Below are positions 13,191 to 20,755 of a stretch of DNA of 27,304 bases, piece after piece. The translations under genes and the position numbers were made by a program. The notes beneath the pieces are model-generated. The model did not search any database. It was not told where the DNA came from and saw only the letters and a program-made list of their open reading frames with translations. Source of the stretch: a virus; IMG/VR virus record IMGVR_UViG_3300030012_002538, positions 1 to 27,304 of that record; one strand, 5' to 3'. Position 1 is the stretch's first letter, and each line of letters opens with the position of its first letter.

Positions 13191-13215
13191 CCCCTAAAAT
13201 GCATTTTTTTTCATT

Positions 13216-13407
13216 TTATTCGTATTCATCGCCTGGTGTTGTGTAACCTTTCGGGGCTTTATAAAGATCACTATAACCTTCAATTTCATTTAAACAGATT
13301 TCACACAATCCATATCCACCAGTAAGTATTGAAACTTCATGACCTTCAATACACTTTCCGGTTGTACCATTCCAATCTGATAATTCTCTTGTGTGTGCTT
13401 TAGCCAT
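13216..13407 (-). CDS. Small putative zinc-binding protein (63 aa)
   Basis: Starts in TAATG overlap with the primase-like gene. Cys19, His23, Cys35 and Cys38 (KCIEGHE and GLCEICLNEIEG) could form a zinc-ribbon-like site. The C-terminus is acidic. It is last in its unit, ending just before the promoter at 13162-13190. Function unknown. Confidence 0.55.
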   Translation of the reverse strand: MAKAHTRELSDWNGTTGKCIEGHEVSILTGGYGLCEICLNEIEGYSDLYKAPKGYTTPGDEYE

Positions 13408-14336
13408 TACAAATTCTTATAAACATATTCAAGGGCTCTATCAGCTTCTTTATCAAGTGGACGATTCTTATACCAGTTACCAGTATCTTCATCAAACTGA
13501 CGACATAGATGAGATATTTCACCAGCGGTAATTGGATATTTCTTACGTACAGCATTACCAGCTGTTGCAACCATGATAGCATACATCTTAGCATACCAAC
13601 CAGTATTTGATATTGTAGTATATTCGGCTGCGATTCTTTTTGGCCAGAACGGACAGTCATGATACGATGACCATTCAAAGTTTGCATCGAGTTTATCTTT
13701 ACGATACTGTACGATTTGTTCTTGCATTGCTTCTGGTAGACGATCAAAGAAGTTATTGAGGTTCGTCTTTTCAGGCATTGGGTGTTTAGCCATTAGTTCA
13801 AGTGGATCAATACTGTCACCGTTCCGATGGCTAAAGATAAAATTGAAAGCATTAGCATACCTGCCAGGAATGTAATACATTCGAGACAAGTCTTTAGTTT
13901 GCTTGTCTCCAAGATCACCGAGTTCTGTTTGAAGAGCAAACCAGAATCTTCGGATATCTTCCCGTTCGACAGCTTGAGTAAGTGGGAAAACAAGTCTGAA
14001 CTTCGGTCTATCGCGCGTAGAGCTGGCAGTGCTATAACACACAAAGCGATAGGCAGAAAAACGTTTAACCAGATCATCTTTCAAATCTCCTTGTAATTCA
14101 TAATCATCTACATCTACACAACACCAACCAGCCCATTCAATAACGTTATCATTCTTACGAGTCGTATTCTTTTCGTATATGGCTGGTGACATAAGCATTG
14201 CATCAGCTTTACTTTCGAAAGGTTTTTCAGAAAGATCGTATAAAACACTTTCAAACGAATCGAAGTTTGGCGCATCGATACGTTTGCTAGTTTTATTATC
14301 GAATATATTTTTAAACAGCGTAAGTGAGATATTCAT
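13407..14336 (-). CDS. Archaeo-eukaryotic-type primase-like protein
   Basis: 309 aa. WAGWCCVDVDDYE (about 68-80) carries the DxD metal pair, and YSTASSTRDRPKFRLVFPL followed by LSRMYYIPGRY matches the strand and basic residues of the AEP/RepB-type primase palm. The C-terminal third is helical (PITAGEISHLCRQFD), like PriCT-type helper domains. T4 uses a DnaG-type primase (gp61), which is not in this window, so this could be a second or replacement primase. GAAGG lies before ATG 14336, and it overlaps the upstream gene by 26 nt. Activity is inferred. Confidence 0.55.
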   Translation of the reverse strand: MNISLTLFKNIFDNKTSKRIDAPNFDSFESVLYDLSEKPFESKADAMLMSPAIYEKNTTRKNDNVIEWAGWCCVDVDDYELQGDLKDDLVKRFSAYRFVCYSTASSTRDRPKFRLVFPLTQAVEREDIRRFWFALQTELGDLGDKQTKDLSRMYYIPGRYANAFNFIFSHRNGDSIDPLELMAKHPMPEKTNLNNFFDRLPEAMQEQIVQYRKDKLDANFEWSSYHDCPFWPKRIAAEYTTISNTGWYAKMYAIMVATAGNAVRKKYPITAGEISHLCRQFDEDTGNWYKNRPLDKEADRALEYVYKNL

Positions 14337-14754
14337 GGTTACCTTCGTGTGTAGGTCCTTTCCACCCTTCAGGTTTAATTAAATCTGGTAGACCAAGTGG
14401 ATTCGGTCTGGATTCTTTTACTCCGGGTTGTTTTGCCATGTTGGCAGTGTGTACTTCTTTCCATGCTTTATGAGCATCGACGTTAAACGCATCAAGCGTA
14501 CCGATAGCCACAACGCAAAGATCGATGAGAGCATCAACAATTTCTTCTGGATTCTTTTCATCTACTGCAGTTCCCATTTCATCAAGTTCTTCTTGTAAGA
14601 ACCGTAAACGGAATCGTAAGAACTCATTTAGTTTATCTTTGTTACCGAACCTTACCTGTTCGTCAACCCATTCATGTACACCAAACTTTTGGTGCATGTT
14701 ATTAATGTCTTGTACCCAGTTCTTTTTGTTCATAAGGTCTCTCATTATCGCCAT
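14311..14754 (-). CDS. All-alpha NTP pyrophosphohydrolase (MazG/dCTPase-like)
   Basis: 147 aa from ATG 14754. An upstream in-frame ATG at 14829 is rejected because the promoter at 14788-14816 lies inside that extension. Metal-binding helices are FLQEELDEM (ExxE type) and EEIVDALIDLCVVAIGT (ExxxD). The C-terminal GLPDLIKPEGWKGP is usual in phage members. T4 dCTPase gp56 belongs to the same broad superfamily, and a dCTPase would be needed if cytosine is replaced by a modified base. The substrate is not determinable from sequence. Confidence 0.75.
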   Translation of the reverse strand: MAIMRDLMNKKNWVQDINNMHQKFGVHEWVDEQVRFGNKDKLNEFLRFRLRFLQEELDEMGTAVDEKNPEEIVDALIDLCVVAIGTLDAFNVDAHKAWKEVHTANMAKQPGVKESRPNPLGLPDLIKPEGWKGPTHEGNHEYLTYAV

Positions 14755-14787
14755 ATTATCTTTATAATCTTCGTGTTCATGTATATT

Positions 14788-14816
14788 ATTATATCTTATT
14801 TTCGTCACTTTGTACA
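14788..14816 (-). promoter_or_regulatory. Sigma-70-type early promoter
   Basis: The -35 TGTACA is at 14816-14811, the spacer is 17 bp, and the -10 TATAAT is at 14793-14788. It lies within the 3' end of the coiled-coil gene and before the pyrophosphohydrolase start at 14754. Confidence 0.75.
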
Positions 14817-15028
14817 CCCTTTTTTTCAAGCAAATGCTCTTTTATATCTAGCACTTTTTCATTCTCAATTATCTCGATAATCAGATTAGTTAGATCAATC
14901 TCTTTCTTAACGAAAAACATTTTACGTTGTAGTTCTTCTAGTTGTTTTGCGTAGTACTCAAGCTCTTTTTCTTTTCTTACCTTGGTTTCTAAAACCTCAG
15001 TTAATAAGATAATTTTCTTTTCGGTCAT
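14789..15028 (-). CDS. Small coiled-coil protein downstream of gp43
   Basis: 79 aa. The start is ATGA overlap with the polymerase stop, so it is coupled to gp43. Residues about 15-45 have regular Leu/Ile/Val spacing with many E and K, predicting a coiled coil. The end overlaps a promoter for the next unit. No family recognised. Confidence 0.6.
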   Translation of the reverse strand: MTEKKIILLTEVLETKVRKEKELEYYAKQLEELQRKMFFVKKEIDLTNLIIEIIENEKVLDIKEHLLEKKGVQSDENKI

Positions 15029-17511
15029 GCAAAAAACTCATCTAAACTTGCAACTGGTTCTGGTGTCCAGCCAATTGAATCGAGAATAAGTTTCAATGGC
15101 TCAACAAACGTTTTATCAAACTGCAGATCATAATCTATATAGTGATCTAGTTTTAGTTCAGGTGGAAGAACCTCAGGAAACGCAATAACATTTTCGTGTA
15201 AAGGATTCGGTAACTTCATATAACAGAACTTAATTCTATTTGCATTTTGAATTAATTCGTATTTCTTAGTAAGCTTAGCATCTTTCACAATCTTATTGTA
15301 AAGCAAAGAACCACGAACATGAATAGGTGAACCTTTCTTATAGATTGTTTTACGATCGCGATACTCGGATACGTTTGATACCGATCGAGGGAAAGCAACC
15401 TGTTCGGCGTTTAGTTGTTTGAACTGGGCTTTGAATTGCTTAATATATTCTTGAGTATCTTCTTCCGTTCCAGAAATAAGTATCTTGAAGATCTCCTTGA
15501 ACCTGTCACGGCAAACCTCCGGCGTGCTAGACTTGATTGCCTCGATACCCATGATTTTGAGTTTTGGTTCCGCATATTGAACACCCTCGGAGTTGTGTAC
15601 ATTTAATATGTATCTTTTCTTAGCAGTCCAGATACCACGATCAGCAATTACTTCCCTACCCATTTCCATACGAGGTTTATGGCAGTTCATCTTCTTAAAT
15701 AGTTTATTATACGCTTCAGCAATTACTGGTTCTAACTTATCTTTTGATACACCATCAAGAAACTTTACTGGATCTTTTGGTTTGAACTTTTTTACGAGTG
15801 GACCAAAGTTAACATACAAACTATCAGTATCGATAGCGATAACATAATCGTCATCTGTATCGAGTAGATCGTTCATCCATTCATTGACTGTACGTTCAGC
15901 CCACTGGATTGCTAACTGGCCAGTAAGAGTAATGCCCTCGGCAAGTCGGAGGTCGAAGTATTTGAAGTATTGATTGCCGAGGGCACCATAAAGAGAATTC
16001 ATCAAAATCTTAATCGCCATTTGTTGATTGTTAAGTTTATTGATTTCTTTCTCTAAAGCTTTTGTTTTATCTTTTTGATACGCTGACTCAGCCGCCAGCA
16101 TTTGTTTCTTGATAGACTTACGATCATCGTAATAATCGATAATGATATTAGGAATCACACCATCGATGTTTCGATGATAAGTGGAACCATTGGCAGCAAC
16201 AGCATAAACGCTGTTACCAGGTTTGCTATTCATATAGTATTCAACACCTGAGATCTCAGATTGATCAACCAGAGTCTCGGTCGACATATTCCACTGTACG
16301 ATGATGTTTGGATACAGCGAGTTTAGATCGAAAGATACGACCCAGTCGTGCGCACCAACCTGTGGTTCTTTCACAAAGCCACCAGCAAACTTTGTTCTTA
16401 CTGCTTCGGCTGTAAATACGGGTGGCATCTTCTTTTCTGAATTAAGTTTACGATAGATGATTGATTCCCATATGTTAGTAACGCCGAATGTGTCACCATA
16501 GTTAACGCCAGCTTTGTAAGCCATAGTCATGGCCAAGGTAATCAAACCCATCTTTTCTTCGATACGTTCAACCAGTTCCACATCTTTCATATTATAATCG
16601 ATGTACTTTTGAAAGTCATCTTTGTATAGATTCTTTAAAGAACCTGATTCTTCATATGATAGTTTCTTTTCGCCAAGTACCACATACGCGATATGATTCA
16701 ACGAGTATGATTCTTGTGGACCATATGAGTAACCGAACTTTTGGAACAGTTCCATATAATCGAGTTGTTCGATACCTTTAATATCATATGCATCCTCGGT
16801 GCGACCACGTCTTGTAATTTCACGATGATCAATCATACGCCATGGCGAGAAAGAACGTATAGCATCAACACCAAGAATCTTTGCTGTACGATTAATAAGG
16901 TATGGAACATCGAAAAAACGAATATTCCAGCCAGTAATTACATCTGGAGTTTTTGATTCATCAGACCAGAACGCGATAAACTTTGTAAGCAGACTTACTT
17001 CATCGCGACAACGATAGTAACGAACAGGTTGTATCAGCGACTTTTTAGTATCAAAGTCGCCGTAACCCCATACGTGGTACAGCTTTGATTTACTTGACTT
17101 ATAAGTGATGGAAAGGATTCTTTGATTCGCGTGTCTTGGTTCTGGAAACCCATCATCATATTCTGTTTCGATATCGAATGTGCCTACGTCAATACACTCA
17201 CGCTTCCACTCGATATCACGCGGAAAACGATTGGTAATGTATTGTTGTAAATATTTTGCGTTGCCATAGATCTTACGACCAGCAACATCACGATTAGAAT
17301 TTAACCATTCTTTTGCCTCGCGCATATTATCCATTTGGATAGGTGCAATTGGCTGATTATCTATAGATCGCCATTCAGTTTCACTTTTGGTGTTTGTAAA
17401 AAAGACTGGCTTAAAATCTGTATCGCGTTTATAGATGCGTGAACCGACTTGGTTATAACCACGGTACAGAATAGCATTGCCATAACGGCATACATTAGTA
17501 TAAAACGACAT
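15025..17511 (-). CDS. 43: Family B DNA polymerase, gp43
   Basis: 828 aa, slightly shorter than the T4 enzyme (about 898). The exonuclease domain has FDIETE (D113, E115), GWNIRFFDVPYL (about 194-205) and YNMKDVELV (about 306-314). The polymerase domain has DLNSLYPNI (395-403), KILMNSLYGALGN (501-513) and IDTDSLYVNF (560-569). Both active sites are intact. The C-terminus is SLDEFFA, like the sliding-clamp-binding tail of T4/RB69 polymerase (SLFDMF). GGAGG lies before ATG 17511, directly behind the promoter at 17534-17562. It replicates the phage genome with gp45, gp44/62 and gp41. Confidence 0.97.
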   Translation of the reverse strand: MSFYTNVCRYGNAILYRGYNQVGSRIYKRDTDFKPVFFTNTKSETEWRSIDNQPIAPIQMDNMREAKEWLNSNRDVAGRKIYGNAKYLQQYITNRFPRDIEWKRECIDVGTFDIETEYDDGFPEPRHANQRILSITYKSSKSKLYHVWGYGDFDTKKSLIQPVRYYRCRDEVSLLTKFIAFWSDESKTPDVITGWNIRFFDVPYLINRTAKILGVDAIRSFSPWRMIDHREITRRGRTEDAYDIKGIEQLDYMELFQKFGYSYGPQESYSLNHIAYVVLGEKKLSYEESGSLKNLYKDDFQKYIDYNMKDVELVERIEEKMGLITLAMTMAYKAGVNYGDTFGVTNIWESIIYRKLNSEKKMPPVFTAEAVRTKFAGGFVKEPQVGAHDWVVSFDLNSLYPNIIVQWNMSTETLVDQSEISGVEYYMNSKPGNSVYAVAANGSTYHRNIDGVIPNIIIDYYDDRKSIKKQMLAAESAYQKDKTKALEKEINKLNNQQMAIKILMNSLYGALGNQYFKYFDLRLAEGITLTGQLAIQWAERTVNEWMNDLLDTDDDYVIAIDTDSLYVNFGPLVKKFKPKDPVKFLDGVSKDKLEPVIAEAYNKLFKKMNCHKPRMEMGREVIADRGIWTAKKRYILNVHNSEGVQYAEPKLKIMGIEAIKSSTPEVCRDRFKEIFKILISGTEEDTQEYIKQFKAQFKQLNAEQVAFPRSVSNVSEYRDRKTIYKKGSPIHVRGSLLYNKIVKDAKLTKKYELIQNANRIKFCYMKLPNPLHENVIAFPEVLPPELKLDHYIDYDLQFDKTFVEPLKLILDSIGWTPEPVASLDEFFA

Positions 17512-17533
17512 ATTACCTCCAACTTCATGTATA

Positions 17534-17562
17534 ATTATACAACAGTTTGGAAGATTTGTAAA
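17534..17562 (-). promoter_or_regulatory. 43: Sigma-70-type early promoter for gp43
   Basis: The -35 TTTACA is at 17562-17557, the spacer is 17 bp, and the -10 TATAAT is at 17539-17534. The upstream flank is shared with the promoter at 13162-13190. Confidence 0.8.
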
Positions 17563-17575
17563 CCCCTAAAATGCA

Positions 17576-17881
17576 TTATACTGCAAAAGATTCTCCGCAA
17601 CCACAGGATGCAGTTGCATTTGGATTTATTACCTTCAAATACGCACCACCAAGTTCTGTAACATAGTCAATGGTGCAACCGGCAACATACATTTCTGCCA
17701 TAGGATCTAGAACTAAAGCTCCACCATAAGGCTCGCTCCATGTTACATCTGGCCAGTTTTTCTTAAAATCCCATACGTACTGAAAACCAGAACAGCCGCC
17801 ACCTTTTACGCCAAGTGTAACATGGTCGTCACCACGTACTTGGTTAAGATACTTAACGGCTGCTTCTGTTACTTCAATCAA
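17576..17881 (-). CDS. A-type Fe-S cluster carrier (IscA/ErpA-like)
   Basis: 101 aa from a TTG start at 17881, chosen because GGAGG lies 7 nt upstream and because the product then begins LIEVTEAAVKYL, like normal IscA proteins. ATG options further upstream overlap the preceding gene heavily and lack a ribosome site. The three ligand cysteines are present: GGGCSGFQY and SCGCGESF. The family accepts Fe-S clusters and delivers them to apo-proteins. It overlaps the upstream gene by 8 nt. In a phage carrying AprB (two 4Fe-4S clusters), it may support cluster loading. Confidence 0.85.
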   Translation of the reverse strand: MIEVTEAAVKYLNQVRGDDHVTLGVKGGGCSGFQYVWDFKKNWPDVTWSEPYGGALVLDPMAEMYVAGCTIDYVTELGGAYLKVINPNATASCGCGESFAV

Positions 17882-18089
17882 CTGGTGGCCTCCACGGTAA
17901 TCTGGCAAATACCACTTCAATCCACTCATTATATATTTTTTTAGCAAGATGTGGATCCATATTGTAGTGCTCTAATAGAGCTGTTTCAGGATCGGCATTT
18001 GTATATTTATCACCTTTGACGTTATGATTTTTCTGCACGTCATCCATAAAATTCAAATATTCTTCAGTTAATAAACTAGGCAAGTGCAC
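17874..18089 (-). CDS. Hypothetical protein (71 aa), probable GTG start
   Basis: The frame starts with GTG at 18089, overlapping the lysozyme stop by 14 nt, and ends with TGA overlapping the Fe-S carrier start. The product is acidic with helical stretches (EEYLNFMDDVQKN, AKKIYNEWIEVVFARL). No family recognised. The tight overlaps on both sides support it as real. Confidence 0.5.
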   Translation of the reverse strand: MHLPSLLTEEYLNFMDDVQKNHNVKGDKYTNADPETALLEHYNMDPHLAKKIYNEWIEVVFARLPWRPPVD

Positions 18090-18519
18090 GCATCCTTTGT
18101 ACTAAACGATCTGCTCGATTTGTAACTTGGCGATACCATTGTGAATCTACCATTTCATCGGCTGCAGCGTTCCAATCACGTGCATCAACACCGCGTTTCA
18201 TTCCTTTGAACTTTGATAGTCTTGGTCTGCCCATGTTAAACATCATGTTCGCAATAATCAGTTGGACTTCCTCAGGCAAAACGTCAAAGTCGGGGTAAAG
18301 TTGTGTGCACTCCGATAACACGACTTCGACATCTGAAGCGAAGCACTCATTGACTCTGTCCTCTGAGACAGGCGTTCCAACTTCCTGTCCATACTCAGGA
18401 TCGCTATTGAGAACGAGGTGACCAATACCAAAAGTAGCAAGGCCAAGGTGATCCAAATAAATTTCATATTTGACTCCCTCATCGATTTTAAGTTCTTCTC
18501 TTAACTGATCTATATTCAT
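18076..18519 (-). CDS. e: T4-type lysozyme (endolysin, GH24)
   Basis: 147 aa from ATG 18519, with GGGAG upstream; the gene starts 4 nt after the previous stop. It cleaves peptidoglycan. The T4 lysozyme triad is conserved with the same spacing: Glu14 (IDEGVK), Asp23 (IYLD) and Thr29 (ATFGIGHL), equivalent to T4 E11, D20 and T26. MMFNMG and SQWYRQVTNRADRLVQRMR match the C-terminal lobe. No signal peptide, so a holin elsewhere is expected. It is probably expressed late, unlike the replication genes around it. Confidence 0.93.
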   Translation of the reverse strand: MNIDQLREELKIDEGVKYEIYLDHLGLATFGIGHLVLNSDPEYGQEVGTPVSEDRVNECFASDVEVVLSECTQLYPDFDVLPEEVQLIIANMMFNMGRPRLSKFKGMKRGVDARDWNAAADEMVDSQWYRQVTNRADRLVQRMRALA

Positions 18520-18523
18520 GTGT

Positions 18524-19462
18524 TTATCTCCCACATACAAAACTAAGTGTTAATCTTTTCTTACCGTCTTTATTACAAGGGCGAGTCATGTGATAAAGAT
18601 CAGAGCGCCAACCGTATCCTGTTCCTGGAGTATCAAAGGTCAAAACATCTTTTACACTTAGTCCATATCCCTTTGCAATTGGCCACATCGATTCATCATA
18701 ACAAAGTTCCATCACCCAATCATGGTCATCTTCACTCATGTCTCTATGAGTAAAGTTCGTAATCTCAGCGTTAAAACGTTTTGGCTCATCGCCCTTACAA
18801 AATCTAATAGCATCCTTTTCTGTAGTGCCGCAAGACATAGGTTGATCAACCGTAAGTTCGTAATCAATATATGTCGACCACGGAAACCTTTGATTAAAAA
18901 TAACTGTACCATCACCAGATTCTTCAACCTCTAAGTTTACTAAACCTTGATGTGAATATACGAACCCATCTTTTGGATCCCAATCTTCTTCTGTCCAGTC
19001 ACTCCAACTATTTGGTCTTGGATGCCGTGATATAATATCTGGTCCGTCAGTATGAGTTGTGAACCAAAACCTTAAGTCCCACACACCAAAATATACAAGT
19101 GGATCGGTCACGCCGTGTTCTTTTAATCTAGTTTCAAGAATGTTTTTGATATTTGAATCGTATTCTTCTTTGTCAAACTCGTCTTTTATATCTTTCATGA
19201 AAGACTGCCACTCATCACTTTTATAGTCTGGTGTTGGTACAGGTAGAAATTCACCAGATTCAGATATTTTTTCACTATAACAAACTATTCTATCATCTAA
19301 CCATTTAGTATGTGAATGACCATTCGTATACAATTCATTTACTTTTATCTTGTGGCCAACCCATTTTTCTTCGTACAGTCTACAAAATGTTTCGTATTTT
19401 CCTTTTACGTAACTGAGTTCTTCTTCACTTAAAAAACTATTGGAATGAAATGTATCTATCAT
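18524..19462 (-). CDS. 2-oxoglutarate/Fe(II) oxygenase-like protein, copy 1
   Basis: 312 aa from ATG 19462 (GGGAG 6 nt upstream, ATGA overlap with copy 2). The C-terminal half looks like a jelly-roll 2OG oxygenase: HTDGPD supplies the H-x-D iron ligands, YHMTRP the distal His, and KKRLTLSF the Arg for 2-oxoglutarate. It is a clear paralogue of the next upstream gene, sharing DGTVIFNQ.FP, YIDY/YIDF, FTH, the WPI.GYGLS segment and GTPGT.Y.W. The substrate is unknown. DNA, protein or a small metabolite are all possible. Confidence 0.65.
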   Translation of the reverse strand: MIDTFHSNSFLSEEELSYVKGKYETFCRLYEEKWVGHKIKVNELYTNGHSHTKWLDDRIVCYSEKISESGEFLPVPTPDYKSDEWQSFMKDIKDEFDKEEYDSNIKNILETRLKEHGVTDPLVYFGVWDLRFWFTTHTDGPDIISRHPRPNSWSDWTEEDWDPKDGFVYSHQGLVNLEVEESGDGTVIFNQRFPWSTYIDYELTVDQPMSCGTTEKDAIRFCKGDEPKRFNAEITNFTHRDMSEDDHDWVMELCYDESMWPIAKGYGLSVKDVLTFDTPGTGYGWRSDLYHMTRPCNKDGKKRLTLSFVCGR

Positions 19463-20445
19463 GTATGTCTCCCACAATGCCACGCTAGTGTTAACCTTCT
19501 ACGGTCATTCGTAGTTGGTACAAAGGGACGTGTCTTATGAAACTTTTTGCAATCCCAACTGTACATCGTGCCTGGTGTTCCAAGTAAACATACTTTATCT
19601 AAACTTAAACCATAACCAGCTTCAATAGGCCATATGCTTTCATCAACGCAGTTTTCCATGATCTCGTCATATTCATCTTCGTCAAATGGTTTATGAGTAA
19701 ATTGTTCTATCTTAGCGCCGAATCTTTCGATGGTGTCGCCTTTTGCAAATTTAATCTTGTTTTTTGAATCTTTTAGTATTGGAAACTCATGTGGTAGTTT
19801 TGAAAAATCTATGTACATCGAATATGGAAACGATTGGTTGAATATTACAGTACCATCATGGGGTTCAGCCACATCCAAACTGACCAGCCCTTGTCGAGTA
19901 AATTCAAAATCTTCCTCTTGATGCCAGTCATCGTAGCTTAACTCGTTCCAGTTTTCAGGGCGGGGCCCTCTTTTATCTTTGATGTCCCTACCATCGCAAT
20001 GACATTCAAAATTATAATTAATGTCGTAGAAAGCGGTCCAATAAAACTTACCAAAGTCTTTGCACATAACACCATTCATACTAGAATTCATAGTAGCTAA
20101 AACGTAGTAATGAAAATCTTCAACATCAAACTGTGGTTTTATTCTATTTAGAAAGTCAACAAACTCGGGTTTACCATCCGGCATTCCCCAACCTTTGTCT
20201 AGCCCACCTTCATCTATCTGGTATTCAACATGCACTTTATCTACTTCATATACTCCAAGTTTCCTTTGAAGTTCTTCGTCATGCTTATGCCAGAATCCAG
20301 ATGTTTGAAATTGATCTATGTGTACTGGTTTATCTGTTTCTAAAAATTCTTCTGCAAATAATTTACAGAACTGTTTGTGGCTATCAATAAAAACATTAAC
20401 CTGGTGTGGTGATAAAAAATCAGGTTCGTATAACGTTTCAAGCAT
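19459..20445 (-). CDS. 2-oxoglutarate/Fe(II) oxygenase-like protein, copy 2
   Basis: 328 aa. GGAG lies 5 nt before ATG 20445. Ligand motifs are HCDGRD (H-x-D), KFHKTRP (distal His) and RRRLTLAW (Arg). The same core as copy 1 is evident along the C-terminal 200 residues, while the N-terminal 100 residues differ more, so this is an old tandem duplication. It lies directly behind a hairpin and a late-type promoter core. The substrate is unknown. Confidence 0.65.
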   Translation of the reverse strand: MLETLYEPDFLSPHQVNVFIDSHKQFCKLFAEEFLETDKPVHIDQFQTSGFWHKHDEELQRKLGVYEVDKVHVEYQIDEGGLDKGWGMPDGKPEFVDFLNRIKPQFDVEDFHYYVLATMNSSMNGVMCKDFGKFYWTAFYDINYNFECHCDGRDIKDKRGPRPENWNELSYDDWHQEEDFEFTRQGLVSLDVAEPHDGTVIFNQSFPYSMYIDFSKLPHEFPILKDSKNKIKFAKGDTIERFGAKIEQFTHKPFDEDEYDEIMENCVDESIWPIEAGYGLSLDKVCLLGTPGTMYSWDCKKFHKTRPFVPTTNDRRRLTLAWHCGRHT

Positions 20446-20462
20446 GTCATCTCCAATTATAA

Positions 20463-20482
20463 AAGGGCAATTTCTTGCCCTT
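20463..20482 (-). terminator. Hairpin, probable terminator or attenuator
   Basis: An 8-bp perfect stem AAGGGCAA/TTGCCCTT with a GAAA loop (minus strand), followed by TTTATAATT. It lies after the stop at 20490 and 18 nt before the oxygenase start. The short T-run makes it a moderate terminator; on the plus strand it is also followed by a T-rich stretch. Confidence 0.6.
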
Positions 20483-20483
20483 C

Positions 20484-20491
20484 TATTTATT
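20484..20491 (-). promoter_or_regulatory. Possible T4-type late promoter for the oxygenase-lysozyme genes
   Basis: AATAAATA, with the ATAAATA core of T4-type late promoters but not the full TATAAATA. The predicted start near 20478 falls inside the first arm of the hairpin at 20463-20482. It overlaps the stop codon of the small gene ending at 20490. Confidence 0.35.
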
Positions 20492-20666
20492 AGTACTTTG
20501 TTCCGTATCCGTTTATATCTGCAGTGAGCCTACGCTCAAGTTCTGCAAGTGTATAATTTGATTCACGATACTTTAATGGTTGTCCCATTGGTGTACCAGG
20601 CCAACCACCTGTTTTTGCATCGCTGAATCGCATACTGACGATTTTATTTATGAAACGTTTTATCAT
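20490..20666 (-). CDS. Small hypothetical protein (58 aa)
   Basis: The frame starts at ATG 20666 (ATGA overlap with the preceding tiny gene, GAGG 7 nt upstream). The product begins MIKRFINKIVSMRFSD, has a Gly/Pro segment GGWPGTPMGQP, then a helix ESNYTLAELERRL. It is basic at the N-terminus, possibly amphipathic. Family not recognised. Confidence 0.55.
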   Translation of the reverse strand: MIKRFINKIVSMRFSDAKTGGWPGTPMGQPLKYRESNYTLAELERRLTADINGYGTKY

Positions 20667-20755
20667 TTGCTTTCCTCGATTGCTTTATTCAATTGACGCA
20701 TAATTCTACTTTTCAGTAGAATCTTAGAGATTTTATCCGTTATTGCAGGGCTCAC
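20663..20755 (-). CDS. Tiny hypothetical protein (30 aa), GTG start
   Basis: The GTG at 20755 overlaps the previous stop (GTGA), with GGGAG 8 nt upstream; it ends in ATGA overlap with the next gene. The peptide is basic and helical (DKISKILLKSRIMRQLNKAI). The coupling on both sides supports translation, but the length makes it uncertain. Confidence 0.4.
   Translation of the reverse strand: MSPAITDKISKILLKSRIMRQLNKAIEESK

Noticed and set aside
14755-14829. 25-residue N-terminal extension of the pyrophosphohydrolase (ATG 14829)
   Set aside because: The extension contains a complete early promoter (-35 14816, -10 14788), so transcripts from it start downstream of that ATG; ATG 14754 also fits the family better.
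17882-17947. Longer Fe-S carrier with N-terminal extension (MLKKYIMSGLKW...)
   Set aside because: It overlaps the upstream gene by 74 nt and lacks a ribosome site, while the TTG at 17881 has GGAGG at ideal spacing and gives a normal IscA N-terminus.
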